From contig OY811980.1 of NCBI GenBank assembly GCA_963681505.1, positions 459,001-523,000 of the forward strand: DNA of 64,000 nt, in the 5' to 3' direction. Positions 52,848-63,372 of this stretch are shown here, piece after piece; position 1 is the stretch's first letter; every line of letters starts with the position of its first letter. Position numbers and translations under genes: made by a program. The notes below the pieces were generated by a model that was given only the letters and a program-made list of their open reading frames with translations, did no database searches and was not told where the DNA came from. The DNA comes from Eunapius fragilis (Eukaryota; Porifera; Demospongiae; Spongillida; Spongillidae).

Positions 52848-54188
52848 AACAGGAGAGGTATTTGTGTGTAGCAGTTTGTGCTAAGGTGGAGAGAGGGAGG
52901 GGGAGGGAAACACTGGGTACCCCCCCCATACTTACACAGCCAGTAGTGAGGCAAGACCTCCATACAGAGAGGCAGTGTACATGTTGCCAACCTCCTTGGC
53001 TGCAAGCAAGGTGGGGACCGTCTTGGCTTCAAACTCTGCAGTACTGCTCTCAACGGACGCCTTCTCCACACCCCTATCACCAAGTGTGGACTCCAGGGTC
53101 CTCCCCCTGTGTAAGTAAGAGATGACCACACACACACATACACACACACACACACACACCTGAAGGACTCCAGCCCTTTGTATTTGTCTCCAATCTCATT
53201 GGCAGGGCTCTTGTCTCTCAAGAAGTCATTCAGCTTAAGACGGGCCAAACTTTTCTGAACGAGTTTAGTGAAGGGTGAGTGGAAGGCAAAGAAATCACCA
53301 TTGCTGAGTGTAAATGGCTTCCCTGGAGAAGATGCCAAGTCAGCATACTGCTGATAACAGCTGTCCAAGGCACTCAGGTAGCACTGGATGGAAAGCTTTC
53401 CGTCCACCACCGGAAACTCAGAGCTTAAGTTTGGTTTGTAGAAGTCATAGGCATGTTCGAAATGTATTCCTCGAAGTCCTACGCAAACAAATACAATCAA
53501 AAACCTAAATATCCATTATACAATACAGACCTTTCTCAAGGACGAGTGGTGCGTTTGGTCCCACAAGCATGGCCACGGCGCCAGCCCCTCCCGTTGGGCG
53601 GGCATTCCCCGAGGCGTACACCGCGATATCAGCTGCCACGACAAGGGCAAAGCGTCCTGCGAAGGAAAAAAAAACCCCCACAGGGTACAAGTAACGCCCC
53701 CCTCGTACCGGCAAGCAGGCACGCTCACCATCCCAGAGACTAGACTCCACCCACGATATCGCATTGAACAGAGCCTGCGTCCCTCCGTAACACGCGTTGG
53801 TCGTGTCGACTCCTTCAACACGGCTGTTGCCGCTGTTCGCGAAGAGTTGCATGATGACGGTTTTCACCGACTTGGATTTGTCCAGTATTGTCTCCGTACC
53901 AACCTCCAGTCGACCTATGTCTGCAAAGGCAACGTTGTTCCTTTCCACCAGCCGATGGACGACCGTCATGCAGAGGGAGTTGATGTCTTCGTTGTCTCCA
54001 CAGAACCCCATGTTGAACTGGCCAAGGCCAATCGTGTACTTGCCGCTCCCGGCGTTGTCGAACGCCTCTAGTTCTGTCTGGTTCACACACTGACGCGGCA
54101 CATAAATCTCCAGAGCGAGGATTCCGACATTTTCGGGCCATTTTCCAGCTTGATGGGAAGGCAGGTTGGCGGATACAGGATTCGACAT
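52208..54188 (-). CDS. HMGCS: Hydroxymethylglutaryl-CoA synthase, cytosolic type
   Basis: Condenses acetyl-CoA with acetoacetyl-CoA to HMG-CoA, the committed step before HMG-CoA reductase in isoprenoid synthesis. Exons: 54188-53729, 53656-53531, 53478-53160, 53106-52936, 52589-52208. They sum to 485 codons plus stop. The catalytic Cys sits in [16 protein letters not shown] and the active-site His region in [15 protein letters not shown]. Other signatures are [80 protein letters not shown] and [13 protein letters not shown]. No mitochondrial presequence is apparent from the [13 protein letters not shown] start, which suits the cytosolic enzyme; an upstream in-frame Met exists at 54212. Length is slightly below the 500-520 usual because the C-terminal tail is short. 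Intron 3 starts with (GT)n directly at its donor. Confidence 0.97.
52803..52847. repeat. (GT)n in HMGCS intron 4
   Basis: About 22 GT units in the intron between the exons ending at 52936 and starting at 52589. Confidence 0.95.
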
Positions 54189-54451
54189 CGTTGCTATAGT
54201 GCACAAATGCAATCAAAAAAATGGTAACGTCAGCCTATTTTAATTGAGTGCATCTGCCGACTGTTTTCAGGTGATCCTGCGCACCACACATGTGCAACCC
54301 AACCAAAACAAGAAACGCCTGACCGACCAATCCACGTGTGTCAATCTTCTGACTGGAGGGCGTGCCTGTTATCAGATAATCATGCCGCATACACGGGTGT
54401 TACGATCCATTGAATTGATGGACAAAAAGTCCTACGCCCCAAAATTTTGAA
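54189..54451. promoter_or_regulatory. Promoter interval of HMGCS, possibly bidirectional
   Basis: 263 bp between the HMG-CoA synthase start and the start of the unrecognised plus-strand exon. I looked for but did not find a clear sterol-response element. Bidirectionality depends on the neighbour being real. Confidence 0.35.
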
Positions 54452-54723
54452 ATGGCAATTACCTCACCTAGCAACGGTTGTAATGATTTGTACCCGTTGG
54501 AATTCGTTGTACAGTTACTGAATAGAACACGTGATGACCCTCTAGACGAAGTATTGTTGAAGATGAACCCGTGCTCTACTGAATGAGGTATGTTTGGGCA
54601 TCAAAGATGGTTTCGGTCTGGAGAAGTGTCGTTCAAAAGCGGCCTACTTACGCGGAGGTAGATTTTCAAAACTAGTTAGTCCGGGACGTGCGAACTTCCA
54701 GTTGAGAAACGACTTTTACAAAG
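54452..54723 (+). CDS. Unrecognised first exon, one coding indel
   Basis: A frame opens at 54452 with MAITSPSNGCNDLYPLEF and continues VVQLLNRTRDDPLDEVLLKM, then meets TGA at 54584. One base out, the frame resumes with EVCLGIKDGFGLEKCRSKAA and GGRFSKLVSPGRANFQLRND, ending AAAG|gtattg at 54723. Residue composition is protein-like on both sides of the break, so a single extra base near 54583 is a better explanation than two unrelated frames. The family is not recognised. Possible further exons are 55425-55540 (CSKCSNVPSDLFATMRRTGF) and a segment after the acceptor at 55178, but their phases could not be joined. It lies head-to-head with HMG-CoA synthase. Confidence 0.4.
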
Positions 54724-55113
54724 GTATTGTACACAGATAGAGCTTTCGTTTTATGTTACTCTTTTTCTGAGACGCGACTTATATGCTTCAAAAGTAACGT
54801 GCAAACATCGTCAAGTGGAATAGGGAACGCGCGTGTTGTGTTTTGTGTACGTGAATATAAATCCACTACTATGAAGAAGCAGTGTGTTTTGGCGTACGTT
54901 TTGCTGTCTTTGTGGGTGGCTGAGCATGGATTGAGTCAGGAGCAATACTTATGAAGTGATCTTTAACGATGCACCGTAGCCTCTTTTCTTTGTTTCTGAT
55001 TGAACTGCATGTAAGGGTGTTCATAGGCTAGATTTGAATTGCTAAGTATATTTTGTCCATCCTGGTCTCATGGCAACCTATTTAATGCTATTATGTCTGA
55101 AAGGTGAATACTG

Positions 55114-55159
<46 letters not shown>

Positions 55160-56004
55160 TGTGTGTGTGTTCACAAAGTGCATTGAAACGATGGGTGAAT
55201 CAATTCAGCACCTTGCTCACCCAGCACGCCAAATCCAAAAAGCTGTATCCTCTCACCCACTCAACTGTGTGCTCCTCTAATAGGTGCATTTTGGTTCATT
55301 GGGGAAATTGGTTCATAAAGGGAACTATAGCTTCATGTGAAAAATAATACTCATCCACTGTGACGTCATGTTGCTCTTACCTAACTCTCAACATTTCCCA
55401 TCTGTTACAAAACATTGGTCATAGATGGAGTGGCATGCTCCAAGTGTAGCAATGTCCCTTCAGATTTGTTTGCAACCATGAGGAGAACAGGATTTGGCTG
55501 GGCCACATTTTTTATAGACAACCACAAGACTTTCAGGTTAGTAGCTATATAATGATAACCATTACCGTATTTCCTTGATTACAAGCTGTGGCTACACAAT
55601 TGTACCCGCATTAAAAATTTTAACTGCTACTTTTGACTTGGTACAGTTGGATGTACAGACCCGAGTCAAGAGCCAATCGGAGCACGAGTAGAGCGAAACG
55701 TGCGCAAACACTACTACACAACTGTAGCAATTTAAAGTACCGGTAAATTTTTAAATGCAGGTACAGTTGTGTCCTGAATAGAAGGCGCAACTTGTAATCA
55801 AGGAAATTGTATACGGTAGTTTGATCTTAATAAAGTATCGTTTCAGTACAATTGTCTGACCTTCAAGTCTTGTGAATGGGGTTGCAACCAAAGTATTGCT
55901 GGGGCTCCACCCCAATGTTCTGAAGTGTTACATAATGACTTTTCACAAACGGACCATCATGCAATTTAAGGCCTTCTTTGGTGATCTTTTCAATAGTTTA
56001 CAAC
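54724..56004. other. Sparse interval with a MITE and possible exons
   Basis: Contains a (GT)n tract at 55117-55170, a possible exon at 55425-55540, and the terminal-inverted-repeat element at 55563-55818. A 27-residue frame at 54871 begins like a signal peptide (MKKQCVLAYVLLSLWVAEHG) but is not otherwise supported. Confidence 0.35.
55563..55818. mobile_element. MITE with 25-30 bp terminal inverted repeats
   Basis: The left end reads TACCGTATTTCCTTGATTAC and the right end is its inverted match with a five-base insertion (gtaatcaaggaaattgta, then tacggta). Outer TA dinucleotides on both sides fit a TA target duplication. The interior is about 200 bp, non-coding, and itself partly inverted (gtacaattg against caactgtac). 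Probably a non-autonomous Tc1/mariner-like element. Confidence 0.75.
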
Positions 56005-56984
56005 TTACTGCTTACTGTGCTTCAATTGTGGTTTGTTCTGACAGTTCCTGAAGACTTCAAACTTATTAATTGGATTTACTCTAGTTGGAATCGGCAAAAC
56101 ATTTGGCTCTGGGCTTTCAGACAGCATTCTTTTAATTACAGATGCCGACTTGTACCTCAGTATCCATTTCACATGGAGGAGATAGTGTTGCAAACATGTG
56201 AGAGGTACTCTCCTGCTGAAATGTTTGATCTGTTTTACAGGAGTCGCATAGAAGCAGTACATCACTTAGGAGGGACAAGAACACGTCAGGAGCTGCATTT
56301 ATGCTGGAAGCAGTTAAAGGTGAGTTGTCATAACAACAGGGACATGTGTTCTTTGCTGACAATGTCAGGCATGTTATGATACATCCTGCACAGACATGAC
56401 TTCGGCATGGCAGCTCTACTGGTCTGCACAATGGCCGAGTGGACACTTCAGATAGTCATTTGAAATTGTTGGTGCAATTTCTATATGTGCAACTAATGAC
56501 TGTAGTGATTCACTTGATGTTTGGCTGTATGTTTTGTCACATTTTTTCTTCATGCCACCTTTCACAAGCACCTCAACATGCTGGCAAATCTAAATGTGAT
56601 CATGTAATTAAATTCAGTTATAATTTGCTCTTCACTCACTTCACACATGTGGACTTTCCACTTGTAGGGCATGACCATCTGAATGGTACGAGCTTTTTCT
56701 GCCTCTTAACACCCTCTCCATACATGGTTTGCAGAATGAAGGTGACATGATCAATGATCATATCAATACCAAATGCTAGTTTAAGCTCTTTTTTGTGAGA
56801 TTGGGAGTCTTTTTGATTTATTTGCCACCACCAATCTCCCACCGCACACCCTGCAATGTTTTGTAAGCAGACTGCAATGGAATTCCATCGCAAAGCATCT
56901 ATAAAATTCAAGATGTTGATAATTATTCATAGATTTCAACAGCGATTTTATATGCCTTAGACGTCGCGTCTCGAGATGTGACAC
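56005..56984 (-). pseudogene. Degenerate RAG1-N-terminus-like (RING/zinc) sequence
   Basis: Three overlapping minus-strand frames carry, in order, features of the RAG1 N-terminal region. First, LLTKHCRVCGGRLV (56984-56781 frame) resembles the CRxCG zinc motif before the RING. Next, ELKLAFGIDMIIDHV (56911-56636 frame) is followed by a Cys-containing segment. Then come HVEVLVKGG and ISNDYLKCPL (about 56580-56415), leading into a RING-like block in another frame: CRPVELPC, SHVCAGCIITCL, NTCPCC, and then VFLSLLSDVLLLCDSC (56446-56132). The tail frame (56265-56005) has SVIKRMLSESPEPNVLPIPT. At least three frame changes and stops are needed, so it is a relic. Similar RAG1-N-terminal-like proteins occur in invertebrates, some linked to transposons. 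No RAG1 catalytic core was seen nearby. Confidence 0.6.
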
Positions 56985-57446
56985 AGCTTGGATTGTTTTA
57001 CAATGCCCCTAGATTCTGTATTTTACCGTCACAACTCACCTGGAAGTTCGAGAGCCTCACAAATAGTCCACCAAAAGATGCACTCGTAACGAATTAAGGA
57101 GCACGTGATTACTAGAAACGTTGCGCCGTATGTTGAAATGCGATAAACATGTGAGCAGTTGATTTGGGTTTGTGCTTAGACTATTACTATGCATGGAGTT
57201 ATCAATGGAGAGGCGTAGTGATACTGGGTCGTAGCAGAAACCGGCCTTGAATATATTAGTGCGTTAATGAGCTAGCAGAATCATTTTTACGTAAATGGGC
57301 AATTGGACATCTAAATATCCGTAAATGTCCACTCCGAAACACCCGTGCATAGCATTCACTAGCTCACAATGCATACAATTCATTAAACCAGTAACAGCGG
57401 AGGCGGTGCATAATTTATTATCATTATTATTATTTTTGAAGAAGCA
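56985..57446. other. SPTLC1 upstream region
   Basis: No coding sequence recognised. AT-rich, with a TTA/TTAT run at about 57417-57437 just before the SPTLC1 start. Confidence 0.5.
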
Positions 57447-59569
57447 ATGGCTAACGACGTTCCCGAAAGTGTTTTTGAGGCCGCGTTAGCCTACATTAGC
57501 GAAGTATGTGCACAGATATGTGGCCTTGCCTCTTTTAAAACGCAGTGTGCCTTTCCCTCTTGAATAATTTAGGCGCCTTCCTACCACATTGCCCTGGAGA
57601 TGGTTCTCATACTGTGGATTGTGTACCTGCTGTTCTTCTCGCGACAGTACAAGCCCGAGTCCAAGCGTGACAGGCTCACCAAGGAGGTACGCAACCGACG
57701 GGCACTAATTGGGCGTGCTGTAACTGTTACAATCTTCATCCGCAGGAGGAGGACCAGATAATAGCCCAATGGGAGCCGGAACCTCTCGTCCCCAACGTGT
57801 ACCCGTCTGACAGAACCGTTGACACCGCTCCAGTTGTGACAGGGTGCGCACACAAAAGTCGCTGCGTACATCTTTATTTGGGGGGGGGGGGGGTGGCTGA
57901 TTCTTATTTGCATGATGTACTTGCAATTACCGTTTTAGCGTCGCAGGACCGCATGTGACTGTGAATGGCAAAAGGTGTCTCAATCTTGCAACGTTTAACT
58001 TCCTCGGGCTCCTTGGTGAACGAGGTATTACGGTGAGTTCATGGGTAGACGTGTTGGAAGATTGTAGGCGACTAATGTCGCTTCTCTCCCAACAGAGCAA
58101 GGCTGCACAGTCCATTGAGAAGTATGGTGTTGGTTCATGCGGTCCTAGAGGTTTCTACGGCACATTTGGTATGTGTGTGTGTGTGTGTGTTTATGGTGTG
58201 ATGTGTATGGTGTGGTGTATATGGTGTGGTGTATATGGTGTGGTGTGTATGGTGTGGTGTATATGGTGTGGTGTATATGGTGTGGTGTGTATGGTGTGGT
58301 GTATATGGTGTGGTGTGTATGGTGTGGTGTGTATGGGCGGATTCATTGTGTTGTACATAGTGTGGGTGATGTTACCCTTTGCACTTTTGTGTTCCCTCTC
58401 AGATGTCCACCTTGAACTTGAAGGGAAGCTAGCCAAATTTCTTGGGTGTGAGGAGTCTATCATATATTCATATGGATTTGCTGCTGTATCCAGTGCCATT
58501 CCTGCATATTCGAAGAGGAGGGACATTATTTTCTGGTGAGATTCCATATTGTATGTGCAGAAGCTATGCTTGCATGGCCTCATGTGGAATTGATTCGGAC
58601 CATGTTGGTTATGTTGGTTATGATCACATGACCTCCACATGCACATGGATTGTGTTGGTTGTGATCACATGACCACAATCACCTCCCTGGTCACATGGCC
58701 TCCATTGCATTGCAGTGATGCTGGTTCAAACTATGCCATACAGAAGGGACTTGTTGCATCACGTAGCAAGGTCAAGTACTTCAGGCACAACGACATGGCT
58801 GACCTAGAACAGATGCTTGAAGAACAAAAGAAACTGGATGAGAAGGTTTGTGCCATCTTAGGGGGTCATGTGCCATGCTAAGGGGTGGTGGTGGAAGTGT
58901 GGAGGGGACCCCCATGGGATGGATAGGAGTGGTCAGTTGGGCAACTTTCATTGGTGGGGTGCTTTAAGGTGGCTCCACCCTTGTAGGTTGGGCCAATACC
59001 AACTGTGTATGATGTCATTATTGTTCCCTTCTTCTTAGAACCCTTCAAAGGCCAAGGTGACACGAAAGTTCATTGTAGTTGAGAGTTTGTACATGAACTA
59101 TGGAGACCTAGCGCCCCTGCCTAAACTGGTAAAGCCTGTTTCCTACGTGCACCTTTGTTGCATGAATGTAGTTTGATGTTATGTTTATCCCTAACCCTAA
59201 CCTAACTAACCCCTGTGTTAACATAACCTGACCTTGATCTGTGTTAACATAACCTAACCTAACTAACCCCTGTGTTATAACCCTACCTTGATCTGTGCTA
59301 ACCTAACTAACCATTAACATAACCTGACCTTGACCTGTGTTAACATTACCTGACCTAACTAATTGTTAACATGGCCTAACCTAACCAATCCCTGTGTTAA
59401 CCCAATCTCTCTTGTAGGTTGAACTGCGCAAGAAGTACCGAGTGCCCATCTTTCTGGAGGAGAGCTTATCTTTTGGGGTACTGGGCAAGACCGGGCGAGG
59501 TGCAACCGAACACTTCGGCATCCCAGTAAGCAAGCTCATGTCCACACACGCACACACACACACACACAC

Positions 59570-59628
<59 letters not shown>

Positions 59629-60566
59629 GGCACAGTTATTTAATCTATGAGGGGGGGGGGTGGGGGGGGGCTGGGTTATAGGTTAGTGGTGTTGTGGAGG
59701 AGGTGTTTGTGGAGAAAGAATTGGAGGTGTTGAATGACATGTGACTACATTACACAACCCTCAACCCTTTCACACACCCACTACTCTGCAGGTTAGTGAA
59801 GTGGACATTATAGTTGCATCCATGGAAACATCAATGGCTTCAGTTGGAGGGTTCTGTGCTGGGAAGTCTTACATCATAGATCACCAACGTCTGTCAGGTC
59901 TGGGGTATTGCTTCTCTGCTTCCTTGCCACCTATGACGGCGGTGGCCAGCATTGAGGCCCTGGATATCCTGAACAATGCCTCGGAGAAGCTGGAACGTTT
60001 GAGATCCAATGCCCAGTACATGAGGAAACTTCTATCAAGGTTTGTGTGCGTATGTGTGTGTGTGTGTCTTACACATCATGTTCACTACTGCCATTTCTGT
60101 GCTTCACCTTGTACACAACCTGACACATTCACTCCCTCATAAACTCACACACATTCACACACCGTACACCCACACACCTACACATGCCCACACATGCACC
60201 CACACATGCACCCACACATGCTGTAGTGTAACAGCACTGACAGTTGGTGGTGAAGGCGTGTGTCCTGTTATCCACCTGCGTTTGTCCAAGGCTGTGTCCA
60301 ATGACACAGCTGCAAAGGTTCTCCAAGATGTGGCCGATGAATGTATCGCTAATGGAATTGCCGTGGTAACGTCAAAGTACCTTGATGAGGAATCCCCTCC
60401 CCCACCTCCTAGGTTAGAACAGCCACACCCTCTGTGTTGGTGCACGTGACAACTGTTGCTATGTGTCCACAGCCTTAGGCTCACAGTGTGCAGTGAGCAC
60501 TCACAGGAAGACCTCAGTCAAGCTGTGTCAGTCATAGAAGCTGCTTTAGCAAAGTGCCTACCATAA
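57447..60566 (+). CDS. SPTLC1: Serine palmitoyltransferase long-chain base subunit 1
   Basis: Non-catalytic subunit of the ER enzyme that condenses serine with palmitoyl-CoA in sphingolipid synthesis. Twelve exons close in phase: 57447-57503, 57573-57686, 57746-57843, 57939-58032, 58096-58168, 58403-58535, 58716-58845, 59039-59128, 59418-59525, 59792-60039, 60227-60412, 60473-60566. Product 474 residues (human 473). An N-terminal membrane helix ([16 protein letters not shown]) precedes an aminotransferase-like fold: [20 protein letters not shown] (the Cys equivalent to the human neuropathy residue is present), [37 protein letters not shown] and [17 protein letters not shown]. The PLP lysine of SPTLC2 is absent ([12 protein letters not shown]), as expected for this subunit. 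Introns carry (GT)n, (CA)n and a CCTAACC-rich array. Confidence 0.97.
58169..58335 (+). repeat. (GT)n then 10-bp gtgtatggtg repeats starting at SPTLC1 exon 5 donor
   Basis: The donor gtatgtgtgtgtgtgtgt opens into about 14 units of gtgtatggtg / gtgtatatgg. Confidence 0.92.
59178..59400. repeat. cctaacctaacc-rich array in SPTLC1 intron 8
   Basis: Degenerate 40-50 bp units combining ccctaaccctaacctaacta with acccctgtgttaacataacc; telomere-like short motifs but not a TTAGGG array. Confidence 0.8.
59548..59626. repeat. (CA)n in SPTLC1 intron 9
   Basis: About 38 CA units with gc interruptions, beginning 22 bp past the donor. Confidence 0.95.
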
Positions 60567-60785
60567 ATCGAACCTTTACAGTGTCACATAAGGAGAGAGA
60601 GGCTTTTGCAATTATATTTGTTACCGTTTGAAATTTCATGCACTTAATTGCAAATCAAGGGAATATATTAAATAGCTCTGTGATGGTAGATGGTAGGTCC
60701 AAATTCATACAGACACGCAAAGATATTAAAGAGGATGGTGGAAGAGGAATGTTCATACACACAGGGAAAGATATTGGAGAGGAAG
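60567..60785. other. Tail-to-tail interval of SPTLC1 and FBXO4
   Basis: 219 bp between convergent stop codons, so the two 3' UTRs probably overlap or abut. It includes a short duplicated segment (acacgcaaagatatt / acacagggaaagatatt at 60712 and 60758). Confidence 0.5.
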
Positions 60786-62281
60786 CTAGTTGCCCATCAC
60801 TGATAGCAGCCAGTCAAATGATCCCTCCAAGCCAGTTAATGCCTCCATAGTAACTGAATGAACCTGTAATCCAATGGTGACAAGGTCAACACTTCAAACA
60901 GAGATATCACCCATGTGCTCTCACCTGCCAGGGCCGTGTCAGACTGCATAGGTCAAGCTTATCAGCTACCTGTGCCGGGCTGAGGGTGGGAACTGCGCTA
61001 CTGCTGCAGGAGAGAACAAGTAGTGGACTCTGGTCCCCAGGCCATTTCACCATGGCACTCAAGATGGTCAGATCAAGTGCAAGGGCTGGTGGAGAAGGGC
61101 ACGTGAATCAGGTAAAGGCGAAGGTACAATGTGTTACCAACCTTCTCCATCAAGTTTGTTGGCATCAATGGCTAGGATCATGGCATCTGAGTGCTGGCAG
61201 AGTGTCCGAACTGTCTCTGTCAGCTCTGGTCTGCCGTCGACAGCCTGGTCGTAGTAAGAGACCAGCTTGTTGACACGAGGAGTGTTCCCTGCTGATGCTG
61301 CGCTCCGCTCTGCCCTAATGGAAGGAAGAGGGTCATACCATATGAAGGAAAGGGTGGGGCATTTGCCGCACTGTGGGGGGCGGGGCGCATACCTGGTAGC
61401 CGTGTACAGTGTCACCAAGTTGAGGGGCGTGTCCCTATGATGGATGCGCATCCCGCTTCCGACCCCATCCTGCCCCGGATAGAGTCCCATTGGCCGGTAC
61501 GGAGAGTTGTCGTCAAGCATCATGGCTCGGACCACTGGTAAGGACTCCAGTCCGGAACCAAACATGAGAACCTTGGGAATGCGCCCACTGATATTACGAA
61601 CGAGCGATCTGAATTTACTGGTCAGGGAGCGATCTTGTGGGCGTGGCAGGACACCATGGAGACGACAGTAGCAGTAACTGCAGAAGAGACGATAAAACGA
61701 TTACGCGGGGTTGTGATAGATGAAAGTCCCAGTCGTTACATTTGCTTTGAAGTGAGGTCCGACGAAGCGTCGCGGTACACCCTTGGATGAGACAAATGGC
61801 CGACCACGTTCCAGGTGTGGAGATCTCGCTCAAGCAGTCTGTTCCACAGCAGAGGGTCGCTGGCGACGTCACGCATGTAGCGACACGTCTGCGAGAGCTT
61901 ACAGATAGATGCAACATCGAGGAGCGACAGTACGTGCATGTGGACGCCAAGCTAATTAATGGAGGGAAGGGAGGTAATAACGGTGTGGGTGGGGTAGGAG
62001 GAGGATGTGCTTACTGGAAGGTTGAGGAGATTGGGATTCGGAATGACAAGAGAGGCGGTGCCGGAGTAGAGAGACGATAGGCGGGTCTCGTCAGTGCCTC
62101 TGCGCTCGGTTGCTTCTTGTATATCCGCGCTCCTTGTCTCCATATTGATGCCCTCAGCCTCAACTGGACGGTCAGTCTGCATCTCTGCGATGTAACCGTA
62201 CCACCGGAACAGCCAGTCCGTGACAACAGTTCCGTAGTGGTTTTCGTTCGCTGACGGTAGGCGGCGCTCAACTGCTAACAT
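60786..62281 (-). CDS. FBXO4: F-box only protein 4, SCF ubiquitin-ligase adaptor
   Basis: Substrate adaptor of an SCF E3 ligase with a C-terminal small-GTPase-like fold. Exons: 62281-62015, 61951-61740, 61677-61393, 61314-61142, 61085-60925, 60863-60786; 391 residues, phase intact. The F-box begins at the exon 1/2 junction: LGVHMHVLSLLDVASICKLS, then CRYMRDVASDPLLWNRLLER. The GTPase-like domain follows: RIPKVLMFGSGLESLPV, GQDGVGSGMRIHHRDTPLNL, VTLYTATR, SDAMILAIDANKLDGE, SPLLVLSCSSS, and the terminal helix MEALTGLEGSFDWLLSVM. This order matches vertebrate FBXO4 through to the C-terminus. The N-terminal 90 residues are divergent. It is 217 bp head-to-head from RPL37. Confidence 0.93.
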
Positions 62282-62498
62282 TATTCGATTTCTGCATGTT
62301 GGAAGGTATCAGCAGCGCACATATATACTGGTAGAAAGCAACCAAGTTGCTGGATTGCTGTGACGGCAATTTAGTGATTGTCAACGCCGTCGACGTGGCA
62401 GCGAAGTGACGGAATATGGGAAATCCCCCTCTGAGAATAGACATTATTAGTTAGGTTATTGCGCATGCGCGTTCCTTTCGGCCTTCCAGGCGGTGAGA
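62282..62498. promoter_or_regulatory. RPL37: Bidirectional promoter of FBXO4 and RPL37, with a TOP-like tract
   Basis: 217 bp between divergent start codons. The pyrimidine-rich string ttcctttcggccttcc at about 62472-62487, just before the RPL37 ATG, fits a 5' terminal oligopyrimidine leader of the kind that couples ribosomal-protein mRNA translation to growth signalling. The exact transcription start is inferred. Confidence 0.55.
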
Positions 62499-62991
62499 AT
62501 GGTAAGGAGGATTTGTATCCGTTTGTTTCTGCGTGTGTGAGAAAACTAAATGCGAAGTTTGTGATAAAATGGATTGACGAGTGGTTTATTTTTGTTGCCT
62601 TGAAGTATATGGCTATTATTCTCACAGACCAAAGGAACGCAATCGTTTGGCAAACGCCACATTAAAACACACACGTTGTGCTGTCGCTGCGGGAGGATTT
62701 CGTACCATATTCAGAAGCACCGTTGCGCGAGTTGCGGCTACCCCCGAGCTAAGAAGAGGACGTGTATGTTAGATTATCGCACGAGGCACCTTAATGGTGG
62801 AGCACACACATGAACGTGTTGTTCTTCTCTCGCTAGATCACTGGAGTGTCAAGGCCAAGAGACGTCATACTACTGGCACGGGGCGCATCAAGCACCTGCG
62901 TGATGTGCAGAGACGGTTCAAAAACGGTTTTCGCGAGGGGACCCAAGCGAAGTCCCAGCGGAAGGTGAAGAGCGCCGAACAGACGGCATGA
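62499..62991 (+). CDS. RPL37: 60S ribosomal protein L37 (eL37)
   Basis: Zinc-binding protein of the large ribosomal subunit. Exon 1 contributes only the ATG (62499-62501, then gtaagg), a common layout in ribosomal protein genes. Exon 2 is 62628-62763 and exon 3 is 62837-62991. The product is 97 residues, the standard length: [78 protein letters not shown]. The zinc finger cysteines are all present (CxxC-x14-CxxC). The C-terminal tail (VKSAEQTA) is divergent. Confidence 0.98.
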
Positions 62992-63372
62992 ATGGTGGAC
63001 TAAATGAATTGTACCTGTCAAAAAAGAAAATGTTTCTCCCGATGTTTGATGAGCTTAATGCCAAGTCTTTGTGCACTCTATTCGTGTCAAACATCGAGAT
63101 ATTTGTCCAGACATACACATAAAATGAAAATGATAGCTGTGTCTTTAGGGAATACAAATATGTAGTGAAAGTTGAAAGGAAAAAAAATATTTAAAAGTAC
63201 ACACACGCTCGTATGATAGTTCTGCAGGCATGCTATGATGTTCTTCACACCGGTGGGTTACTAGCATACGCTTTGGACTGCCGGGCTGTCGAGATATTGA
63301 TTAATGCGCGATCCCTTCACAAAAGAAAACGGCAGCATTATTCCCATTGGGGGGTGTGTGTTTCAGCTCTCC
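62992..63372. other. Convergent interval between RPL37 and the DOCK gene
   Basis: Holds the 3' UTR of RPL37 and the 3' end of the DOCK gene. A further short terminal DOCK exon could lie here, because AAG|gtaagg at 63379-63371 is a good donor. None was recognised. Confidence 0.4.

Noticed and set aside
54871-54954. 27-residue frame with a signal-peptide-like start
   Set aside because: Too short, no flanking splice signals or second exon found.
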